A stretch of 64,000 nucleotides of DNA, taken from Pontibacter pamirensis. GTDB taxonomy: Bacteria; Bacteroidota; Bacteroidia; Cytophagales; Hymenobacteraceae. Positions 8,482 through 18,816 of the stretch are shown here, piece after piece (the stretch's first letter is position 1; each line of letters starts with the position of its first letter). The notes beneath the pieces were generated by a model, which saw only the letters and a list, made by a program, of their open reading frames with translations, did no database searches and was not told the DNA's origin. The position numbers and the translations under genes are program-made. Location of the stretch: assembly GCF_010015475.1 (NCBI RefSeq), contig NZ_SSNI01000001.1, positions 186,001 to 250,000 on the forward strand. Direction: 5' to 3'.

Positions 8482-8883
8482 ATGACACAATTAGACACCC
8501 TAAAGCAGAAAACACACGCAGTAAATACAGAAATCTACGCCTTATACCTAGCTTACCGCGATAGCCGTGTAGAATGGTATGTACGGATGCTGTTGGCCTT
8601 AGCCATTGGCTATGCAATAAGCCCTGTAGACCTGGTGCCGGACCTGACTCCCGTTTTCGGTTACCTGGACGATGTGGTTATTGTAGCGGCAGGGTTTAGG
8701 GTTTCGTATCAGCTGTTGACAAAAGAGGTGCGGCAGTATGCGCAATTTCGAGCTTATGAAGACATGAACAGTGATACCCCAACCTCTGCTTTTGCGCTAA
8801 AGATTGTGAGTTATGCCTGGCTGCTGCTGTTTTCACTGCTATTGGTGTTTTGCTACAAACTACTGCACATGCACACCCTATAA
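8482..8883 (+). CDS. DUF1232 (YkvA) family membrane protein
   Basis: Small protein of 133 residues carrying the DUF1232 core YAISPVDLVPDLTPVFGYLDDVVIVAAGF (residues about 41-70, read here as two joined helices) in which the SPxDLxPD motif is diagnostic. A second hydrophobic helix, AWLLLFSLLLVFCYKLL, is at the C-terminus. The family is membrane-associated and of unknown biochemical role. It follows aroE by about 100 bp with a hairpin in between, and a terminator lies 100 bp after its stop. Confidence 0.8.
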   Translation: MTQLDTLKQKTHAVNTEIYALYLAYRDSRVEWYVRMLLALAIGYAISPVDLVPDLTPVFGYLDDVVIVAAGFRVSYQLLTKEVRQYAQFRAYEDMNSDTPTSAFALKIVSYAWLLLFSLLLVFCYKLLHMHTL

Positions 8884-9205
8884 AAGTCAGAAGCATCAGA
8901 ACAAAATTTTTTTCCTGTTACACTGGTAACTGAAATACTATGACGCGTTAATATTAATACTAACTCATACTATACTCCGAAAGAAAAGCCTCCTGCCCGG
9001 GAGGCTTTTTCATTTTCTTCAAATACAGTCTCTGAAGCACGAATAACAGGAGTGGTATCTCGTGTGATAAAAATTAGAATTACTTAAACAATATCCCTTT
9101 GGTGTTGTAACGGTAAATCAATTATTTTTCTATCTTTACAAAGGTTCTGGGGCGTTTTTATGGGCGTTATAGACAAGTATTCTGAAACTAAAAAAATATT
9201 TTCAG
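8884..9205. other. Intergenic region ahead of the ECF sigma gene
   Basis: It contains the terminator at 8984-9009 and a near-match to the -7 box, TATCTTTA at 9131-9138, that could drive the sigma gene. TTG at 9104-9106 is 24 nt upstream, slightly too far. Nothing else is recognisable. Confidence 0.4.
8984..9009 (+). terminator. Rho-independent terminator
   Basis: AAAAGCCTCC (8984-8993) pairs with GGAGGCTTTT (9000-9009) around a 6-nt loop, followed by T-rich sequence. It closes the DUF1232 transcription unit. Confidence 0.85.
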
Positions 9206-9850
9206 GTGCTTGCAACCATTCCGTCTCCACGGGAATCATGTGAGTGTGTAGGGCAAAAAATAAACAGGCAGTTTTTGAAGCTATTTACAAAACCTAAGTC
9301 AGATGAGGATAAACTCATAGAGGGGTGCATCGCGGGCAAACGCGAGATGCAACGGCTTCTGTATGATCTTTATTCAAAGAAAATGATGGTGGTTTGCCTG
9401 CGGTATGCCCCTACCACGTTTGAGGCTGAAGATATTATGCAAGAGGCGTTTGTGAAAGTGTTTTCCAACATCGGGAACTTTAAGCGGGACTGCCCGTTGG
9501 AGTTCTGGATCAGGAAAATCATGGTGAACACAGCGCTGAAGCACCTGCGCGGCAAACAACTGCTCACGGTGTCGCATGAGGCGGAGGAGGTAAATAACCT
9601 GGCCTCCGAGAGCTCCAGCCTAACAGGCTACTCTCTGGATGAACTGCTCAGCATGATCCAAAGCCTTGCTCCCCGCTACCGTATGGTGTTTAACCTCTAT
9701 GCCATAGAAGGTTATAACCATAAAGAAATAGGGGAGATGCTGGATATTTCAGAGGGAACCTCTAAGTCACAGTATTCACGTGCGAGAGCCATACTGCAGG
9801 GTATGATCTCCCGCCAGGAAAAGAACTATAAGAATGTCATCAGCAGCTAA
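9206..9850 (+). CDS. ECF-type RNA polymerase sigma-70 factor
   Basis: Alternative sigma factor with region 2 (LIEGCIAGKREMQRLLYDLYSKKMM ... AEDIMQEAFVKVF, read as separate helices) and region 4 (LAPRYRMVFNLYAIEGYNHKEIG ... EGTSKSQYSRAR) in the right order. The EGTSKSQ helix is the recognition helix for the -35 element. No ATG exists near the N-terminus; GTG 9206 gives 214 residues and an in-frame TTG at 9275 would give about 191, which is closer to typical ECF length. The 3' end overlaps the start of the next gene by 17 bp, so the two are translated together. It probably controls envelope genes through that partner (inference). Confidence 0.9.
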   Translation: MLATIPSPRESCECVGQKINRQFLKLFTKPKSDEDKLIEGCIAGKREMQRLLYDLYSKKMMVVCLRYAPTTFEAEDIMQEAFVKVFSNIGNFKRDCPLEFWIRKIMVNTALKHLRGKQLLTVSHEAEEVNNLASESSSLTGYSLDELLSMIQSLAPRYRMVFNLYAIEGYNHKEIGEMLDISEGTSKSQYSRARAILQGMISRQEKNYKNVISS

Positions 9851-11549
9851 CGATAAGCGCGGTAAACTCGAAGAAGAGTTTCAGAGCCGTATGTACGATG
9901 CTGAGACGTCGCCGTCTCAGCACCTTTGGGACCGTATAGACCATGAGCTTACGGTGCATGAAAATGGTGCGTATAAACAGCACGCGGCATTCTACCGGCA
10001 ACTGGCCGCAGCCTGCATCACGCTCCTGCTGTTGGCAGGCGGTCTGGGTGCCTGGTATTTCAGCAGCCCCGCTGGCACGGAACAGCCGCTGGCCACCGTG
10101 GCACCTGCCACAAACCCTGGGCCGGCAGCTACTCTCAGCACCCCTTCTGAAGAAGCGGAAATGGCAGGCGCAGTAGCAGCTACTGCAACACCACCTGAAC
10201 AGGCAGAACGAGAGGCGCCTGCTCATAGCTCAACAGAAATGAATCCTGTAGCACCGGCTCCTTCCACCCTGGCTGCCATTGCAGCTGCTTCCAACACCAC
10301 ATCGCGTACAAATACAGGCACATCAGCCGCGACTGCATTGCCTCAGTCTGATGCAGGAAGAGATTCAGTAGTAGAGATGGCTGCAGGTACTTTAACTGTA
10401 GCAGAACCTAAAACACCGGACGCAGTTGTAGAAACAGTAGAGAAAGAGAACTCACTCATCCTGAGCAGGTCTCTGAGGCAAACAATAGCCGCGCTGTCAG
10501 CTACTGAACAGCAGGCTGGCAACAGCCCTGCTTTGTTGCAACAGCCGTTTGCTGCCAAAGGGGCCGAGTTTAAGGCTACCGACGATTTCAGAAAGCTGAA
10601 TGAGCAGGTGATGGCTCAGGCAAAGCGGATGGAGGAAGAGCAGAAAGCCAAGTTGCTTGCCTACAATGAAGCGGCAGCCAGTAAGAAAGATTCAGAAAAA
10701 GAGAAGAGTAAAGAGAGTAGCCGCTGGTCGCTGGGAATGGCTTATGCCCCCGGCTACTTCAACCAGAATATCGGATCTGCAGGTCAGGACATGAGTGCTG
10801 CCAGTGACCAGATGAGCCTGATGCCAAGTAGTTCATCTTCCGCTTCCATCTCTTCCCTCTATATGGAAGAAGCGCGCGAGGAGTATGCTGAGAATGCGGA
10901 TCCCGGATTTTCTTTTGGATTCGAAGCAAAGACAGGCTTTAAGTTAGGCAAAAAGCTGAAACTGCTCACAGGGCTTGGATTTCTGCAAAACACAACGCGT
11001 TCCAGGTCCAGTTATATGGTGCAGGAGTATATGGGGAACACCTACGCGAGAGGCTTCCATTCCAGCGGGCCTTCTACTGTGTTCGTGCCTTCTATCAGTT
11101 CTAACTTCGCTGCAGATTCTTTGTATGTAGCCAAAACACCAGAGTACAAGGTGAATCAACGCCACCGTTTCCTTACAGTGCCCGTAGGGCTGCAGTATGA
11201 GGGTAACATGGGCAAAAACTGGTTCTGGTATGGAGGAGCAGGCGTTGCTGCCAACATACTCGTGCAGACGACTATACTGGCATCTTCTGCTGAGGTGGAG
11301 GACGTGGCTTATGACCTGAAGGACGATTCTCCTTTCCGAAGGCTGCAGTGGTCCGGCAATGTATCCGGGGGAGTAGGCAAGCGTTTGGGCGGTAACATGT
11401 CGGTTACTGTGGGGCCCGAGTTCAGGAGTTACTTCAAAACGCTTCTGGCGGAGCCGGAGAATGCCCCATTACCACAGGGCAGACCTTACGCGGTGGGCCT
11501 GAACATGGCCGTGAACTATGAATTGAATGCCGGGAAAAAAAGCAGGTAA
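9834..11549 (+). CDS. Inner-membrane-anchored protein with PorT-like outer-membrane beta-barrel domain, candidate anti-sigma factor
   Basis: A 571-residue protein in three parts. Residues 1-56 form a charged cytoplasmic segment (KLEEEFQSRMYDAETSPSQHLWDRIDHEL, read in pieces) typical of sigma partners in this phylum. Residues about 57-76 form a transmembrane helix (AACITLLLLAGGLGAWYF). Then come about 220 residues of Ala/Thr/Pro-rich linker and charged helix, and from about 295 a beta-strand-rich region (WSLGMAYAPGYF, FSFGFEAKTGFKLGKKLKLLTGLGF, LTVPVGLQYEGNMGKNWFWYGGAGVAANIL, VTVGPEFRSYF) resembling an outer-membrane barrel. The start overlaps the sigma gene by 17 bp. The design suggests one polypeptide spanning cytoplasm to outer membrane that could hold the sigma factor (inference). 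No cleavable signal peptide is visible. Confidence 0.8.
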   Translation: MSSAANDKRGKLEEEFQSRMYDAETSPSQHLWDRIDHELTVHENGAYKQHAAFYRQLAAACITLLLLAGGLGAWYFSSPAGTEQPLATVAPATNPGPAATLSTPSEEAEMAGAVAATATPPEQAEREAPAHSSTEMNPVAPAPSTLAAIAAASNTTSRTNTGTSAATALPQSDAGRDSVVEMAAGTLTVAEPKTPDAVVETVEKENSLILSRSLRQTIAALSATEQQAGNSPALLQQPFAAKGAEFKATDDFRKLNEQVMAQAKRMEEEQKAKLLAYNEAAASKKDSEKEKSKESSRWSLGMAYAPGYFNQNIGSAGQDMSAASDQMSLMPSSSSSASISSLYMEEAREEYAENADPGFSFGFEAKTGFKLGKKLKLLTGLGFLQNTTRSRSSYMVQEYMGNTYARGFHSSGPSTVFVPSISSNFAADSLYVAKTPEYKVNQRHRFLTVPVGLQYEGNMGKNWFWYGGAGVAANILVQTTILASSAEVEDVAYDLKDDSPFRRLQWSGNVSGGVGKRLGGNMSVTVGPEFRSYFKTLLAEPENAPLPQGRPYAVGLNMAVNYELNAGKKSR

Positions 11550-11631
11550 TTTTTATAGCCATGCAACCCTTTCGGCAAAAGCCGGGTCATCCAGATGAAC
11601 ACTTAACAACTACAACATAGCTGCTACTAAC

Positions 11632-11739
11632 ATGAATGCCATCCGCGATGTTTTTACTGCACTAAGCATTGTATTGCAACAGAATATGTACGGCTGGTAT
11701 GTGCTCCTGGGGCTCTTGTTCTTAACACTGCTTGTTTAG
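11632..11739 (+). CDS. Small single-helix membrane protein (35 aa)
   Basis: A short frame from ATG 11632 to TAG 11737-11739 encodes MNAIRDVFTALSIVLQQN followed by a hydrophobic helix MYGWYVLLGLLFLTLLV that ends the protein. It lies 82 bp after the barrel gene on the same strand. The amphipathic head plus terminal transmembrane helix resembles known small membrane regulators, but no family is recognised. No ribosome-binding site is clear, which is normal in this phylum. Chance occurrence cannot be excluded. Confidence 0.4.
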   Translation: MNAIRDVFTALSIVLQQNMYGWYVLLGLLFLTLLV

Positions 11740-11828
11740 TTCAGAAACGCACCCTCGAACATAGATTTTTATTTACCCGCTCTAACCTCTATTAGCTATG
11801 AAACACTCCGCTCTATACTTAATAAGCT

Positions 11829-11918
11829 ATGAAAAAACTGCCTGTTAGGTTGTGGTGCCCCAAAAGGGTGCCACGCCTGGTAGCAGTAAAAGATGCCTTA
11901 GTCAAAACAAAACCATGA
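11829..11918 (+). CDS. Possible 29-aa upstream peptide coupled to the lipoprotein gene
   Basis: A frame from ATG 11829 encodes a basic peptide (MKKLPVRLWCPKRVPRLV, then AVKDALVKTKP). Its TGA (11916-11918) overlaps the ATG (11915-11917) of the next lipoprotein gene in the form ATGA, the classic layout for translational coupling. It may be a leader peptide or chance; nothing else supports it. Confidence 0.25.
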   Translation: MKKLPVRLWCPKRVPRLVAVKDALVKTKP

Positions 11919-12286
11919 AAAGCTTCCTCTGTATCGTGATTCTTTACCTCTGCCTGTCGATGCTGGTGGTGAGCTGCTCGGAGAGTGATCCGGCTCCTAC
12001 CTGCATGCAGGCAGAGGTAATAGGTCCCGACAACTGCCAGAACGGATGGTATATCCTGAAACTGAAGGATGACGCCACCTTAGCCGGGAGCCAGAGCAAC
12101 CATTACATTGGGCAACTGCACGGAGGGTATGTAACTACCCGAAACCTGCCGGAGGAATACCGGCAGGAAGGGCTCCAGTTGAAGCTGTCTCTGGAACTGG
12201 ATGAGGAGCCGACCCAGATTTGCCCTGCTATTTATGTGATATACCCGGCAGTCAGGGTGGTGCGCGTATGCGGACAGGCCAGTTGA
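11915..12286 (+). CDS. Hypothetical lipoprotein
   Basis: A 123-residue exported protein. The signal MKSFLCIVILYLCLSMLVVSC ends in the lipobox LVVSC, so Cys21 should be lipidated. The mature part is about 100 residues with four further Cys (CMQAEVIGPDNCQN, QICPAIYV, RVCGQ), which could form two disulfides in the periplasm or at the surface. A longer frame extends 21 codons upstream, but the signal peptide fixes the start at 11915. It follows the sigma/barrel genes and ends in a terminator at 12361-12386, so it may belong to that unit. No known domain is recognised. Confidence 0.75.
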   Translation: MKSFLCIVILYLCLSMLVVSCSESDPAPTCMQAEVIGPDNCQNGWYILKLKDDATLAGSQSNHYIGQLHGGYVTTRNLPEEYRQEGLQLKLSLELDEEPTQICPAIYVIYPAVRVVRVCGQAS

Positions 12287-12360
12287 TTTATAAAAGATTT
12301 ACCTTCAGTCTTATTGTTAGTACCTATTGTTTGTTGATTAAAAATGGTTGATTAAAGCAG

Positions 12361-12386
12361 GAGGCCTGTCATTTTTTGGCAGGCCT
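12361..12386 (+). terminator. Rho-independent terminator
   Basis: AGGCCTGTC (12362-12370) pairs with GGCAGGCCT (12378-12386) with one G-U pair, around a T-rich 7-nt loop and followed by TTCT. It ends the lipoprotein transcript. Confidence 0.75.
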
Positions 12387-12572
12387 TTCTGCTTCCGTTA
12401 ACAGTAGGAGGGCAGCAACGGTGGTTCTGCGAAGGCGTGCTGTTTAAGGCTGGGAATGACAGGTGAAATATATAGCAATGAGCCTCAACTTTAAGGCCGT
12501 ACCTGTGCAATATCTTGTGCCAAAGGAAGTTTAGTATAGGACATTATCTTTCTGATAGCGAAAATATAGTGT

Positions 12573-12580
12573 TATATTTG
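12573..12580 (+). promoter_or_regulatory. Candidate -7 promoter box for the DUF4270/Kelch unit
   Basis: TATATTTG matches TAnnTTTG exactly. No TTG or TTTG sits at the ideal distance upstream, so it may depend on an activator or an alternative sigma factor. Confidence 0.4.
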
Positions 12581-12752
12581 AGGCCGGGAAAAGTAAATTC
12601 TTAATAAAAACGTTTTGTGGCGGTTTTCTTAAGGTATTTTATTTGCTAGTCAGCAGCTACTAACTGAGCCTGAAATAAATAGGATTTCAGTGCCCGCCGC
12701 ATTGTCTTATTATCAAATTAGAAGAAAAATCTGTTTACAACAGTATTAACCT

Positions 12753-14108
12753 ATGCAATTTTTAAGTAGAAGCGCAATCCTGCGAAACAAAATAACGCTG
12801 TTCCTTTGCTGCTGCCTGGCGCTTGCCTCCTGCGAAGATCCCAATGAATTGGGCGTGGGACTGGTGGATGACAACATTGCCGGCATATTCACAGATACTC
12901 TGACAGTAAACGTTTCGACGGTATACCTTGACTCGGTAGCAACATCAGGACAAAACACGATGCTGGTAGGCCAGTTTTCTGCGCCTTACAGCGGCACACT
13001 AGAGGCAAATTCATTGTTCCAGCTTGGCCTGGGCAGCGTATGGAACGTTGCTGAAAATGCCACCTATGATTCTCTTCAACTGATTGTGCCTTTAAGCGGC
13101 TACTACTATGGGGATACCACACAGGCACAGACCCTGGCGTTTTACAGGCTTACGAGCGACATACAGGCAAGAAGGCTCAGCCCTTATTTCTTTAATGAAG
13201 AGCCTGCCTCTGTCTTATATGCTGATAACGCGCTTTATAACATCAGCAGAACTGATGCCGCACCAGAGCCTTTTAGTTCTTTTACATTTACACCACGGCC
13301 GGTAAGCAAAGACACCCTCGCTATTCCGCTGTCCGATGAGTTGGGCCAGGAGTGGCTTGACCTGAAGAAAGCAGGCGACAGCAGGCTGGGAGATGCCACT
13401 AATTTCCTGAACTACTTTAAGGGCTTCAAAGTAGCAAGCACGGAGGGAAGCGCCGTGTTAGGCTATGCGTTGGGTGGTGCAAGGGTACGCCTGTATTATT
13501 CTGAAACAGTAGACGGTACGCTGACTGCGAAAACGAAAGACTTTACTGTTTCCAATGCCAACTTGCAGTACAATCAAATAGAAACAGACTTAGAAGGTAC
13601 TGCGTTGGAAGGCGTAACGCGCAGTGGTGGAGCGGTACCGGCGGCACAAACAGGCAATATAAGCGTAACGCAGGCTGGTGCTGGTCTCATGGTAAAACTG
13701 GAATTCCCCTACCTGAACGATCTGAGAAGCCAGTTGATGCCTGACCTGATTAACCGTGCAGTACTGGTGGTGGAGCCGCTGAGCAATACGACACAATATC
13801 CCTATCCTGCTCCTGCTATGCTGTCGCTGTACAGTGCAAACAGGGCAAATGTGCCGTTTAGCCCACTCCTGCTTAACCCGCTCAATCCCAACAGTCCAGG
13901 GCTGACGGCAACTTACCAGGAAACCAACAACCGGTATGAGTTTGACCTTACCCCCTATATTATTCAGCAGCTAAAAACGGAAAACACGAGAGGTAATGCG
14001 TTGTTTCTGGCACCTCCGGTTGCTGCTTACATACAGAGCGTGAGCAGGTTGGTTGTGGGCGGGCCGCAGAGTGTTAAATTAAGACTTTACTATACTACAA
14101 TTAAATAA
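12753..14108 (+). CDS. DUF4270 domain-containing lipoprotein
   Basis: A 451-residue surface or periplasmic lipoprotein. The N-terminal signal ITLFLCCCLALASCEDP has a lipobox LASC. The mature start, DPNELGVGLVDDNIAGIFTDTL, is the hallmark of DUF4270, a Bacteroidota-specific family with beta-sandwich-like strands. Motifs such as SVATSGQNTMLVGQ and YNISRTDA recur in family members. Function is not known; members often occur next to Kelch or glycan-related genes, as here, where a Kelch lipoprotein follows after 13 bp. Confidence 0.88.
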   Translation: MQFLSRSAILRNKITLFLCCCLALASCEDPNELGVGLVDDNIAGIFTDTLTVNVSTVYLDSVATSGQNTMLVGQFSAPYSGTLEANSLFQLGLGSVWNVAENATYDSLQLIVPLSGYYYGDTTQAQTLAFYRLTSDIQARRLSPYFFNEEPASVLYADNALYNISRTDAAPEPFSSFTFTPRPVSKDTLAIPLSDELGQEWLDLKKAGDSRLGDATNFLNYFKGFKVASTEGSAVLGYALGGARVRLYYSETVDGTLTAKTKDFTVSNANLQYNQIETDLEGTALEGVTRSGGAVPAAQTGNISVTQAGAGLMVKLEFPYLNDLRSQLMPDLINRAVLVVEPLSNTTQYPYPAPAMLSLYSANRANVPFSPLLLNPLNPNSPGLTATYQETNNRYEFDLTPYIIQQLKTENTRGNALFLAPPVAAYIQSVSRLVVGGPQSVKLRLYYTTIK

Positions 14109-14121
14109 GAATTACTGGGCT

Positions 14122-15174
14122 ATGACAATCATTTATAAAAACATGCGCCTGTTAACGAGCATATTTCTCATGTTAACCATGTGCATGTTTGCATCCTGCG
14201 GCGACAGCGAAGACGTTCTGCCTGGTAACTGGACACGAGAGTCTAACTTTGCCGGAACAGCGCGCACCGGTGCCGTTGCCTTCACCATCGACGGAAGGGC
14301 ATATGTAGGCACAGGCTCTGATGGTACAAATCGCTTGAATGATTTCTGGCAGTACAACCCGGAAAGTGATGCGTGGGTCAGAATGGCTGATTTCCCTGGT
14401 GTGGCCCGAAGCGGCGCAGTGGGTTTTGCTGCAAACGGCAAAGGCTACATTGGCACCGGCTACGACGGCACAGACAATCTGAGTGACTTCTGGGAGTTTG
14501 ACCCGGCTACGAATACCTGGACACAAATTGCCGATTTCCCGGGTACTGCCCGCTTTGGCGCTGTTGCCATGACGCTAGAAAACAAAGGCTATTTGGCTGC
14601 CGGCTATGACGGTAGCTACCGCAAAGATTTCTGGCAGTATGACCCAGCGACCGCTGTTTGGACAGAAAAAACGGAATTATCCGGCGCAAGGCGCGTAAAC
14701 GGGTATGCTTTTGTTGTAGACGGCAAGGGCTATATTGGCGGAGGCCTCAACAACGGTATTCTGGAAGCTGACATAATGGAATATAGCCCCGCCACAGACA
14801 CCTGGCGCAACCTGCGAAGCCTGACTTCATCTGAACGCTCAGGCACAGCGGGTACAGACTTTCCTTCGCCGCGAACCAATGCCACTGTTTTTGTATCAAA
14901 CAATAGGGCTTATCTGCTGGGAGGAACAAATGTTACGAGAGTAGCAACAGATAATTTTCAGTCTAACCCAACGAATGCTGCAGCGCAAAACGATGCATGG
15001 GAATATAACCCTGCTACCGATACATGGCGCGCGTTGAGTGGTGCTACCCGTGCCGCCAGCAGAGAGAGTGCTGTTGCATTTTCTATAGGCGACGTTGGGT
15101 ATATTGGTTTAGGCCGTAACGGAACCACGCGGTCCAGCGAAATCTGGCAGTATGAGGTTAGGAACGACGACTAA
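14122..15174 (+). CDS. Kelch-repeat beta-propeller lipoprotein
   Basis: A 350-residue exported protein. The signal is MRLLTSIFLMLTMCMFASC (start 14143) or seven residues longer from 14122; lipidation is expected at the Cys of FASC. The mature part is six Kelch-like blades with the repeating pattern of gly-rich strand, then FWQYNPESDAWVRMADFPG, FWEFDPATNTWTQIADFPG, FWQYDPATAVW, IMEYSPATDTW and AWEYNPATDTW. Each blade shows the Tyr-x-Pro...Trp signature. Propellers of this kind bind glycans or proteins; the relation to N-acetylneuraminate epimerase is only structural. Co-transcription with the DUF4270 gene (13 bp apart) suggests a joint outer-surface complex. Confidence 0.88.
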   Translation: MTIIYKNMRLLTSIFLMLTMCMFASCGDSEDVLPGNWTRESNFAGTARTGAVAFTIDGRAYVGTGSDGTNRLNDFWQYNPESDAWVRMADFPGVARSGAVGFAANGKGYIGTGYDGTDNLSDFWEFDPATNTWTQIADFPGTARFGAVAMTLENKGYLAAGYDGSYRKDFWQYDPATAVWTEKTELSGARRVNGYAFVVDGKGYIGGGLNNGILEADIMEYSPATDTWRNLRSLTSSERSGTAGTDFPSPRTNATVFVSNNRAYLLGGTNVTRVATDNFQSNPTNAAAQNDAWEYNPATDTWRALSGATRAASRESAVAFSIGDVGYIGLGRNGTTRSSEIWQYEVRNDD

Positions 15175-15195
15175 GCTTTTGCTCTTGTGTATATA

Positions 15196-15233
15196 ACAGC
15201 AAAGCCTGCCCTTACCGGAGCAGGCTTTGCTGT
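15196..15233 (+). terminator. Rho-independent terminator after the Kelch gene
   Basis: A perfect 14-bp stem (15196-15209 with 15220-15233; core AAAGCCTGC/GCAGGCTTT) with a 10-nt loop and a following TTTTT. Confidence 0.92.
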
Positions 15234-15345
15234 TTTTGCGCTTCCTGTTACTGCGTATGCAATTGGCTATGACTATAGCAAAAGCGTAAACTTACTGCCT
15301 GCTCTTTGTGTTGTAGTATATCTATCATATCCGTAAAAAAGACGA

Positions 15346-17373
<2,028 letters not shown>

Positions 17374-17400
17374 CAGTAGATTTTATTTTAGTTAGTAAGA

Positions 17401-17439
17401 AAGCGGAACGATGCACCTTTAGGGAATATCGTTCCGCTT
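17401..17439 (+). terminator. Terminator after uvrB
   Basis: AAGCGGAACGAT (17401-17412) and ATCGTTCCGCTT (17428-17439) pair perfectly; the sequence beyond is T-rich (CTTATTTTA). Confidence 0.8.
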
Positions 17440-17526
17440 CTTATTTTAAGGATGAGTTGCCGGATGCTTAATCTTATCGGTTTATCGTTTCCTAAAGAGC
17501 GTTATCTTCACAACTAAAAAGAACAC

Positions 17527-18060
17527 ATGCCTTTTTCTGATTCAAATATTTTTACGTTTCGTGCCGGAACCCATGAGGATGCCGCTTTACTGGCTGACTT
17601 AGGCTGGCGCACATTTGAGGAATCCTTTGCCGCCCACAACAAGCCTGAAGACATGAGCGCTTTTCGGCCTACCATGTACAGTCCCGAACTACAGGCCGCT
17701 GAGTTAGCCGACCCCACAACAGATTTCATACTTGTTGAGGTGGCAGGAGAGGCCATAGCATACCTGAAACTCAACAAGGGTCCGGCTCCAGAAGCCATTC
17801 AGGCGGAGCGCCCGCTTCAGATTAACCGCCTCTACATCACCAGCGCCTGGACAGGCCGCGGCTTGGGTGACCAACTCATGCAACTGAGTTTAGAAAAAGC
17901 CCTGCAGCAAAACCATGATGTGGTGTGGCTAACGGTGTGGGAGCACAACGAAAGGGCCAAGCGGTTTTATTTAAAATATGGCTTCAGGGAAGTAGGCGAA
18001 CTGGAGTTTATACTTGGCCAGGACGTGCAGCGCGATTTATATATGCAGCGGGAGGTTTAG
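17527..18060 (+). CDS. GNAT-family N-acetyltransferase
   Basis: A 177-residue acetyl-CoA-dependent transferase. The acetyl-CoA site is visible as LYITSAWTGRGLGDQLMQLSLEKA (R/QxxGxG/A as GRGLGD near residue 117), followed by WLTVWEHNERAKRFYLKYGFREVGE, the canonical motif B. The N-terminal part (FRAGTHEDAALLADLGWRTFEESFAA) is the variable acceptor region. Substrate unknown; spermidine/spermine or ribosomal-protein type acetylation is possible. It is monocistronic between uvrB and the degraded HNH-like gene. Confidence 0.88.
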   Translation: MPFSDSNIFTFRAGTHEDAALLADLGWRTFEESFAAHNKPEDMSAFRPTMYSPELQAAELADPTTDFILVEVAGEAIAYLKLNKGPAPEAIQAERPLQINRLYITSAWTGRGLGDQLMQLSLEKALQQNHDVVWLTVWEHNERAKRFYLKYGFREVGELEFILGQDVQRDLYMQREV

Positions 18061-18261
18061 TTCTAGCAGGCTATCTTAAGTTGTTTCACTAAGTTTCTTA
18101 TATTGTAGATAGCTTACATACTGATGGTATTTATGATTGCTTAAGATTTTGATAACATAATTAAACAGCTACCATCTAGCAAATCTTTTAGAGTGGCTTA
18201 GCGGTCTTATGACAAGCCATTGTGTATAAACTGAATAGAAGAAATGATCTAAGCATCGACA

Positions 18262-18816
18262 ATGAAGTTAATTGACCATCGACGTAATATCCAACGAAGT
18301 GCTGACGCCTATACGAAGGATTTAGTTAATGATAGATTAGTTGGCACTTTAATAAATCATTTAAAACATGATTTTATAGGAGTAAGATTTAATGCACAAA
18401 ATAGAACAACTGTAAAAGAAATTATTTCCTTACTTTTTGAGGCTCAAAATAAACGACCATTCTTCCATATAGAAGGAACAGAGTTGCCCTTGTGTTGGAA
18501 TAGACCAGCAGATTGGGATTGCGACTATATATAATATGAATGGGGACATCTATTATCTAAAAATCAAAATCCCCAAAATTATAGTAGCATAGAAAATTTA
18601 GGCCTTTATTCAGCAAGATGTAATCAACATATTCAAAGTAGTCTTAATATTCAAGAACTAATGGTTTACGGGGAACTACTAGCCCAAAGAATTTCTAATG
18701 TTTTGCTCAGAAGACGACTTTTATTTGAGTCAGAAGACTGGAAGAAGCTATTACTAACTTTTAAAGAAAATGACAGCAGCACTGAATGCGGCGCACATAA
18801 GGCAGTTCATAGATGA
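18262..18816 (+). pseudogene. HNH-nuclease-like gene interrupted by one in-frame stop
   Basis: The frame opens with MKLIDHRRNIQRSADAY and meets TAA at 18532-18534 after DWDCDYI. It continues in the same frame without another stop for about 92 codons: YEWGHLLSKNQN, then YSSIENLGLYSARCNQHIQ, then a helical end up to TGA 18814-18816. The pattern His (WGHL) ... Asn (NLGL) ... Cys-Asn-x-His resembles an HNH/ENDO VII type nuclease core. A single AAA to TAA change would explain the stop. The region is visibly richer in A+T than the flanking genes, which suggests transfer. Its end overlaps the start of the PhyH gene by 47 bp. Without the stop it would be a protein of about 184 residues. Nuclease identity is a motif-level guess. 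Confidence 0.6.

Larger units (their letters stand above)
12287..12752. other. Intergenic region with terminator and candidate promoter
   Basis: The stretch holds the terminator at 12361-12386 and a perfect -7 box (12573-12580) whose transcript would have a leader of about 165 nt before the DUF4270 gene. No further gene or conserved RNA fold is recognisable. Confidence 0.5.
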
